Made by a program: the position numbers and the translations under genes. The notes beneath the pieces were generated by a model. The model searched no databases. It saw nothing but the letters and a program-made list of their open reading frames with translations, and was not told the DNA's origin. Shown here piece by piece: positions 44,430-49,630 of a DNA stretch of 49,630 nt. Position 1 is the first letter of the stretch. Every line of letters begins with the position of its first letter. Location: contig CALHCJ010000041.1 of the NCBI GenBank assembly GCA_937936275.1, positions 1 to 49,630 on the forward strand, in the 5' to 3' direction. This DNA is from an uncultured Flavobacteriaceae bacterium. GTDB taxonomy: Bacteria; Bacteroidota; Bacteroidia; Flavobacteriales; Flavobacteriaceae.

Positions 44430-45317
44430 TTATTTCAAACCGAAAGTAACGTTTCCTAACAATTTCAAACCGTCATCATAGATGTTCACCATGTAATTTC
44501 CTTTTTGGAAATCACCAGCTGGCTTATTGATATAATCACATACATCTAATTTTTGATTTTCATAGTAGAAATTAGTCCCTTTACTGTAGGTAATTGAACC
44601 ACCATTGTCATTCGTTTTAGAGTAGCTTTCACCTAAAACGTTTCCTTGAGGGTCAAGTACTTCTAAATAAAACTCTCTATCACCAGCTTGAGCAATAACG
44701 TTGTTCGCTACAGTGAAACAGATTTTAAGTTTGTCAGTAGACTTTGATCTAGAAGTAGAAACTAATTTACCACTGTTACGTTCTTTTACAGCGTCTACAT
44801 TAAAAGTAGTCAAGTTCAATGCAGAACCTTTTTCAACGGCATCTGCTAATTGTGTGTTTTGAACGACTAATGAATCGTTAAAAACAGTTTGCTTTTCTAA
44901 TTGAACATAGGTTGAATCACGTTGCATAGCGATTAAAGTGTTTGAAGTCTTTAAAGAATCAACTTGCTTCAATAACTGCTCTCTTTCCGCTTTTAAAACG
45001 CTAACTTGTCGTCTGTATCTTGACAAAGAAGATATATCAGCTTTCATCGTTTTTACAGAATCTAAGTATTTTGCAATATTATCTCTTGCACTAACCAACT
45101 CTTCATTAGTAGCATTGCTTTCTAAGATAGCCTTGTCGTATTCAGATTTTAAGCTAGTCAAATCAGCCTCAACTAAGCTTTTCTCTTGCGTAAGCACAGC
45201 TTCAGTTTTCTTCTTTTCTTGATAAAGACTAACTGTATAGATGATAACACCTAATAGTACTACACCGAGCAAGCCAGCTAATACTTTTAATCCGTTGTTA
45301 CTTTTTGTTTCAGTCAT
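44430..45317 (-). CDS. Membrane-anchored coiled-coil protein
   Basis: This 295-residue protein has one N-terminal membrane helix (about 11-30, VLAGLLGVVLLGVIIYTVSLY), a long coiled coil (about 35-165) and a C-terminal beta domain (about 190-295). The latter contains LKICFTVANNVIAQAGDREFYLEVLDPQG and NYMVNIYDDG. Asn/Ser-rich spacers separate the parts. Homologues are sometimes labelled chromosome-partitioning proteins because of the coiled coil, but no ATPase motif is present. Orientation should be N-in with the coil and beta domain in the periplasm. It is a lone gene and I do not assign a function. Confidence 0.75.
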   Translation of the reverse strand: MTETKSNNGLKVLAGLLGVVLLGVIIYTVSLYQEKKKTEAVLTQEKSLVEADLTSLKSEYDKAILESNATNEELVSARDNIAKYLDSVKTMKADISSLSRYRRQVSVLKAEREQLLKQVDSLKTSNTLIAMQRDSTYVQLEKQTVFNDSLVVQNTQLADAVEKGSALNLTTFNVDAVKERNSGKLVSTSRSKSTDKLKICFTVANNVIAQAGDREFYLEVLDPQGNVLGESYSKTNDNGGSITYSKGTNFYYENQKLDVCDYINKPAGDFQKGNYMVNIYDDGLKLLGNVTFGLK

Positions 45318-45492
45318 AATGTTAAAATTAAATACTCTTGTTAAAAAATTTTAATAGTGTTTGTTTGTATCAGTTCTATATACGGTTTGATTTTATATTT
45401 AGATTTTTTAGATATAAAAATTTAAACTCTAATCGCTTGTATCCGCCGAAAATACTAACTTTATCGATGAAACGCAACCTTCATAGTATTGT

Positions 45493-45960
45493 ATGCCTGT
45501 AAAAATAGTTCCATTTGAGTCGAAAGATGCCAAAGATTTTAAGGATTTAAACATCGCTTGGCTAGAGAAATATTTTTACGTAGAACCCAAAGATGATCTA
45601 CTACTGAGCGATTGTAATAATTCAATTTTAGGTGTTGGTGGATATATTTTTATGGCGAAATTTGAGGAGAAAAACGTTGGATGTTTTTCTTTTATTCCAT
45701 TCAATAAAAACCACTATGAATTGGGAAAGATGGCGGTAGATCCTAACTATCAAGGGTTGAAAATAGGACAACGACTACTAACCTTTGCTATCAATTTTGC
45801 AAAACAAAAAGGCTGGAACGGAATTACCCTATATTCTAGTACCAAATTACCAACAGCACTTCATATCTATGAAAAATACGGATTTAAATATGTTCCTTTG
45901 GAAAAAGACTTGCCTTATGAAAGAAGTGATATCAAAATGGAGTTAACTATAGAGGATTAA
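45493..45960 (+). CDS. GNAT-family N-acetyltransferase
   Basis: This 155-residue protein has the GNAT fold: ELGKMAVDPNYQGLKIGQRLL is motif A with the acetyl-CoA pyrophosphate loop (QGLKIG), and the C-terminal YEKYGFKYVPL is motif B. The acceptor is unknown. Its start is preceded by a weak TTG-N16-TAACTTTA sequence. A lipoprotein metallo-hydrolase gene follows after 17 bases on the same strand, so they may be one operon, but no functional link is known. Confidence 0.88.
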   Translation: MPVKIVPFESKDAKDFKDLNIAWLEKYFYVEPKDDLLLSDCNNSILGVGGYIFMAKFEEKNVGCFSFIPFNKNHYELGKMAVDPNYQGLKIGQRLLTFAINFAKQKGWNGITLYSSTKLPTALHIYEKYGFKYVPLEKDLPYERSDIKMELTIED

Positions 45961-45977
45961 AAAATAACAAGGAGAAA

Positions 45978-46805
45978 ATGAAACAAATCGCGATTGTACT
46001 AATAGGATACATCCTTATAATTGGATGCAATGAACAGAAGAATAAAAAACCTTTAATAGATTCCGATATTCAGTATTCTAATGAAGGGCTTACACCAAAG
46101 GAAGTAAACGACCAAGAAATAAAAAACCAAAATTCTGATATTAAAGTGATCCCCATTGAACACGCCACTACAGTTTTAGAATGGCAAGATATTACTATAT
46201 ATGTTGACCCTGTTGGAGGAGCTGAAGCCTTTGATGGACAAAGGCAACCCGATTTAATACTGATTACTGACATTCATGGTGATCACCTTAGCGTGGAAAC
46301 CTTGGAAGCTTTGAATACAACCAAGGCTAAAATTATGGTTCCGCAAGCAGTGGCAGATAAAATTCCTGAAAATTTCACCCCTCAACTTGATGTTTTGAAT
46401 AATGGAGATTCTAAAGAAAGGTATGGCATTAACGTTGAAGCTATTCCTATGTACAATCTAAGAGAGGAAGCTTTAAAGTTTCACACCAAAGGGAGAGGCA
46501 ATGGCTATGTATTAAATATAAACGGGCAACGTATTTATTTTTCCGGTGATACTGAAGATATTCGTGAAATGAGAGCCTTGGAAAATATTGACATGGCCTT
46601 TGTTTGCATGAATTTACCCTATACTATGACTCCTGAGAGCGCTGCAGACGCTGTTCTAGCTTTTAAACCTAAACAAGTATACCCTTACCATTATAGAGGG
46701 AGACCCGATGTTAGTGATGTAGCGAAATTTAAAACACTTATCAACACTGGAAATACGAATATTGAAGTAGTTCAATTGGATTGGTATCCAAATGATGAAT
46801 TTTGA
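45978..46805 (+). CDS. Lipoprotein UlaG-like metallo-beta-lactamase-fold hydrolase
   Basis: This 275-residue protein has a lipoprotein signal peptide with lipobox IIGC (Cys17), then an MBL domain of the UlaG/RomA branch. Metal motifs are TDIHGDHLS (an HxHxDH variant whose first ligand is Asp), FSGDTED and the late YPYHYRGRPD. In typical members the first position is His. The protein sits on the periplasmic side of a membrane. The substrate is not known; no ascorbate or N-acyl-phosphatidylethanolamine genes are nearby. A GGAG sequence at 45971-45974, inside AAGGAG, is a rare Shine-Dalgarno-like stretch before the start. Confidence 0.82.
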   Translation: MKQIAIVLIGYILIIGCNEQKNKKPLIDSDIQYSNEGLTPKEVNDQEIKNQNSDIKVIPIEHATTVLEWQDITIYVDPVGGAEAFDGQRQPDLILITDIHGDHLSVETLEALNTTKAKIMVPQAVADKIPENFTPQLDVLNNGDSKERYGINVEAIPMYNLREEALKFHTKGRGNGYVLNINGQRIYFSGDTEDIREMRALENIDMAFVCMNLPYTMTPESAADAVLAFKPKQVYPYHYRGRPDVSDVAKFKTLINTGNTNIEVVQLDWYPNDEF

Positions 46806-46826
46806 TACCATTATTAACATAATAAA

Positions 46827-46861
46827 GAAAAGGCTTCTAAAAAATATTAGAAACCTTTTTT
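46827..46861. terminator. Bidirectional terminator, imperfect stem
   Basis: AAAAGGCTTCTAA pairs with TTAGAAACCTTTT with one C/A mismatch, followed by T. It lies between the lipoprotein hydrolase gene and ettA, which converge. Confidence 0.75.
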
Positions 46862-46883
46862 GTATTGCATTAAATTCAACTCG

Positions 46884-48575
46884 TTATCGTATCAACTTCT
46901 TATATTTAATACGCTTCGGAATCAAATCTCCGCCCAAACGTTTCTTCTTATTCTCTTCATAATCAGAGAAAGAACCCTCAAAGAAATAGACTTGAGAATC
47001 ACCCTCAAAAGCTAAGATGTGTGTACAGATTCGATCTAAGAACCATCTATCGTGTGAGATCACTACAGCGCAACCAGCAAAGTTTTCCAAACCTTCTTCC
47101 AAAGCTCTTAGGGTATTGACATCTAAATCATTAGTAGGCTCATCTAGAAGCAAAACATTACCTTCTTCTTTCAGTGTCATTGCCAAATGAAGTCGATTAC
47201 GTTCACCACCAGAAAGCATCTCTACTTTTTTATTTTGCTCACTTCCAGAAAAATTAAAGCTACTCAGATAAGCTCGCGAATTCACTTGCCTTCCTCCCAT
47301 CATAACCAATTCTTGCTCGTCACTAAAGTTTTGCCATATGGTTTTAGAGGGATCAATATTAGAATGTTTTTGATCTACATAAGCGATTTTAGCAGTATCT
47401 CCTACCTCGAAAGCTCCCTTATCAGGATTTTCTTCACCCATAATCATTCTAAAAATAGTGGTCTTACCTGCACCATTCGGTCCAATAACTCCTACTATTC
47501 CGGCTTGTGGCAACGTAAAATTTAAATCTTCATATAACAATTTATCCTCATACGCTTTACTCACGCCTTTGGCCTCAATTACATTTGTGCCCAATCGAGG
47601 TCCGTTTGGAATATATATTTCAAGCTTTTCATCAAGTTGTTTTTGATCTTGACTCATCAACTTATCGTAGTTTTTTAAACGTGCTTTCTGCTTCGTCTGT
47701 CTGCCTTTAGCTCCTTGACGTACCCATTCAAGTTCCCGTTCTAAAGTCTTTTGACGCTTAGAAGCGGTTTTACTTTCTTGTGCTAAACGTTTCGACTTTT
47801 GGTCTAACCAACTAGAGTAGTTTCCTTTCCAAGGTATACCCTCTCCTCGATCTAACTCTAGAATCCAACCAGCAACATTATCCAAAAAGTATCTATCGTG
47901 TGTTACTGCTATGACTGTGCCTTTGTATTGTGCTAAATGATGTTCTAACCAATGTACAGATTCAGCATCGAGGTGGTTAGTAGGCTCATCAAGTAAAAGT
48001 ATTTCAGGTTCTTGAAGTAATAATCTACATAAGGCAACACGTCTGCGCTCACCACCAGACAACACTCCAATTTTTTTATCAGAATCTGGCGTACGAAGTG
48101 CGTCCATTGCAATTTCAAGCTTGGTATCTAATTCCCATGCGTTGCTCGCATCAATCTGATCTTGCAAAAATGCTTGCTTATCCATCAACTTCTGCATCTT
48201 ATCTGCGTCTTCATAAACCTCTGGTAGACCAAACATATCGTTGATCTTATTGTATTCGTCTAAAATTGCCACAGTCTCTGCAACACCCTCTTTTACGACT
48301 TCAAGAACTGTTTTTTCCTCATCCAATTGGGGCTCTTGCTCTAAGTAGCCTACCTTATATCCTGGAGAAAAAACAACATCACCTTGATAACTTTTATCGA
48401 CCCCAGCTATAATTTTAAGCAAGGTAGATTTCCCAGAACCATTAAGTCCGAGAATACCAATTTTAGCACCATAAAAGAAACTGAGGTATATATTTTTTAA
48501 AACAGGCGTATTCGCAGTTTTAAACGTTTTGGTCACTCCCGACATGGAGAAAATGACTTTCTTATCGTCTGACAT
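46884..48575 (-). CDS. ettA: Energy-dependent translational throttle protein EttA
   Basis: This ABC-F ATPase of 563 residues binds the ribosomal E site and gates the first elongation step according to ATP level. Two ABC domains carry Walker A (GLNGSGKST and GPNGAGKTT) and signatures LSGGERRRVALCRLLL and LSGGERNRLHLAM, with Walker B LLLDEPTNHLD and LLLDEPTNDLD. The inter-domain linker (KRLAQESKTASKRQKTLERELEWVRQGAKGRQTK) is the EttA-type arm. No membrane segment. It shows the usual length for the subfamily, so it is not a drug-resistance ABC-F. Confidence 0.94.
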   Translation of the reverse strand: MSDDKKVIFSMSGVTKTFKTANTPVLKNIYLSFFYGAKIGILGLNGSGKSTLLKIIAGVDKSYQGDVVFSPGYKVGYLEQEPQLDEEKTVLEVVKEGVAETVAILDEYNKINDMFGLPEVYEDADKMQKLMDKQAFLQDQIDASNAWELDTKLEIAMDALRTPDSDKKIGVLSGGERRRVALCRLLLQEPEILLLDEPTNHLDAESVHWLEHHLAQYKGTVIAVTHDRYFLDNVAGWILELDRGEGIPWKGNYSSWLDQKSKRLAQESKTASKRQKTLERELEWVRQGAKGRQTKQKARLKNYDKLMSQDQKQLDEKLEIYIPNGPRLGTNVIEAKGVSKAYEDKLLYEDLNFTLPQAGIVGVIGPNGAGKTTIFRMIMGEENPDKGAFEVGDTAKIAYVDQKHSNIDPSKTIWQNFSDEQELVMMGGRQVNSRAYLSSFNFSGSEQNKKVEMLSGGERNRLHLAMTLKEEGNVLLLDEPTNDLDVNTLRALEEGLENFAGCAVVISHDRWFLDRICTHILAFEGDSQVYFFEGSFSDYEENKKKRLGGDLIPKRIKYKKLIR

Positions 48576-48613
48576 TTATAAAACTAATTTGATATTAAAA
48601 TTTGAATTTGATT

Positions 48614-48796
48614 TTATACTCTTCCCTTGAGGGCGTTAAATACCCAAGCGATGGCAAAAAATCCGATACCTACAGAAGCAAATCCCCAGCCAGCAACATC
48701 ATCATATCTAAAAGCCCCTAACGCAATTAGCGCTAAACCGACAATAATCATAATAAAAGTTGCCCAGGCGAGTACCGTATTTTTATTCATTCCCAT
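48614..48796 (-). CDS. CAL67264 family small membrane protein
   Basis: This 60-residue protein consists of two membrane helices (about 8-28 and 34-55) joined by a short loop (RYDDVAGWGF). The sequence closely resembles the CAL67264 family known from flavobacteria, with the fixed end AWVFNALKGRV. Start at the first ATG (48796) or the third residue (48790); I keep the longer. It lies 38 bases upstream of ettA on the same strand. The role is unknown. Confidence 0.85.
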   Translation of the reverse strand: MGMNKNTVLAWATFIMIIVGLALIALGAFRYDDVAGWGFASVGIGFFAIAWVFNALKGRV

Positions 48797-48877
48797 ACTA
48801 TCAATTTTGGTTGTTTTGGTTGGTCATAAACTCAAATATCGTAAAAAATAGAGGAAACCCAGATGTTATTCAAAATT

Positions 48878-49630
48878 TTATGATTCAAAAGGAAAAACCA
48901 CACCAGACTGTCGACGCACTTCATCCAACAGTGATATTAAATCTAAACTATTTTGATGACTCCAAAGGTCACTCTCAAGCTTATTTGAATTCAAACAACG
49001 GTGTACTTCATCAATTTCGTGTGAGTACCCTTTTCCTATGGTTGGTTCTTCAAAACGTTCGTCTTGTCCATCTGTGATCATATGAAAACCATTTGTTTCA
49101 TGCCATCTTGAATCAATAAAAATAGAGCCTTTAGTACCTTGAATCTCGGCAATCATAGAAGATTGAGAGGTCAAGCCACTATACAATGAAGCTTGAGCAT
49201 TATCATAATCAAAAATCATACTGGTTTGAATCTCCGCTCCAGTTTTATGAAATTTTGAAATTGACTGAATAGTTGATGGTTTTCCTAGAAGGAGATACGA
49301 AAGAAATATAGGATAAATACCAATGTCAAGAATTGATCCGCCCGCGAGGTCAGGATTTAAAAGTCTACCCTCTTCGGATCGATCCAGCGCGTAAAAGGCA
49401 AAATCTGCATGGATATAGGAAACTTTTCCGATGCGACCTTCATCTGCAAACGCTTTTACTTTTTTTATAGAAGGATTAAAACGACTCCATAAAGCTTCCA
49501 TCAGAAAAACCTTGTTTTCAAGTGCTACTGAAATCATTTTCTCAACTTCTGTTCTATTTATGCCCAAGGGTTTTTCACATAAAACATGCTTACCATGCTT
49601 CATAGCTTTAATTGCCCATTCCATATGGCC
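48878..49630 (-). CDS. Gfo/Idh/MocA family oxidoreductase (partial)
   Basis: The right edge cuts this gene; 250 residues of the C-terminal portion are present and the N-terminal Rossmann strand is missing. The first visible conserved segment, KHGKHVLCEKPLG, contains the catalytic Lys of the EKP motif. The central part (GGSILDIGIYPIFLSYLLLGKP) has the expected DIGxY. The C-terminal dimerisation domain extends to the stop at 48878. Such enzymes oxidise or epimerise sugars or inositol with NAD(P). Substrate cannot be told. The frame stays open to the last base, so the start codon is outside. Confidence 0.88.
   Translation of the reverse strand, partial: GHMEWAIKAMKHGKHVLCEKPLGINRTEVEKMISVALENKVFLMEALWSRFNPSIKKVKAFADEGRIGKVSYIHADFAFYALDRSEEGRLLNPDLAGGSILDIGIYPIFLSYLLLGKPSTIQSISKFHKTGAEIQTSMIFDYDNAQASLYSGLTSQSSMIAEIQGTKGSIFIDSRWHETNGFHMITDGQDERFEEPTIGKGYSHEIDEVHRCLNSNKLESDLWSHQNSLDLISLLDEVRRQSGVVFPFES

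Noticed and set aside
1-49630. Mobile elements, prophage, CRISPR array, tRNA or rRNA genes
   Set aside because: No transposase or integrase frame, no terminal repeats, no regularly spaced direct repeats and no recognisable tRNA arms were seen.

Overview
The window reads as chromosomal core genome of a low-GC, probably marine, member of the Flavobacteriaceae (Bacteroidota). Pointers are a CAL67264-type small membrane protein, DUF4834, YfhO and BatA-type proteins, carboxypeptidase-regulatory/plug outer-membrane receptors, and promoters of the Bacteroidota form TTG-N17-21-TAnnTTTG with almost no Shine-Dalgarno sequences before genes. I saw no tRNA, rRNA, IS element, prophage or CRISPR array. Two genes are cut by the window edges: a glycosyltransferase-like C-terminus at the left and a Gfo/Idh/MocA oxidoreductase at the right.

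Layout. 1-9.3 kb: BatA/VWA membrane protein, a dihydroorotase-like protein without its metal-binding HxH, small membrane proteins, a carboxylesterase, a PhnP-like metallo-hydrolase, a conserved 484-aa protein, Bcp peroxiredoxin, and an endonuclease III without iron-sulfur cysteines. 9.3-11.5 kb: two tandem paralogous cassettes, each an ECF-type sigma factor followed 75 nt later by an unannotated 47-aa microprotein. 11.5-15.8 kb: UvrA and a secreted Arg/Ser-rich protein. 15.8-21.3 kb: an envelope-glycan operon (YfhO, glycosyltransferase, flippase) and DUF4834. 21.4-26.2 kb: an outer-membrane beta-barrel protein, then a probable sulfonolipid (capnine-type) locus: a GNAT-like acyltransferase, an alpha-oxoamine synthase and a cysteine-synthase-like enzyme. 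26.2-34.4 kb: S9 peptidase, YbaB, thioredoxin, an OmpA protein with 23-residue repeats, YegP, threonine aldolase and a zinc metalloprotease. 34.6-37.9 kb: the ATP-grasp/alpha-E/transglutaminase operon. 38.0-42.5 kb: prfB with its programmed +1 frameshift, ArsC-like, and an outer-membrane receptor pair. 42.6-49.6 kb: fumC, a coiled-coil membrane protein, GNAT, a lipoprotein metallo-hydrolase, EttA and the partial oxidoreductase.

The DNA is compact. Most convergent gene pairs share one bidirectional hairpin terminator, and several promoters lie only a few bases from the start codon. The strongest candidate for something undescribed is the sigma/microprotein double cassette with its conserved leader. 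The sulfonolipid locus and the RF2 frameshift site (in a lineage that rarely uses Shine-Dalgarno pairing) come next.
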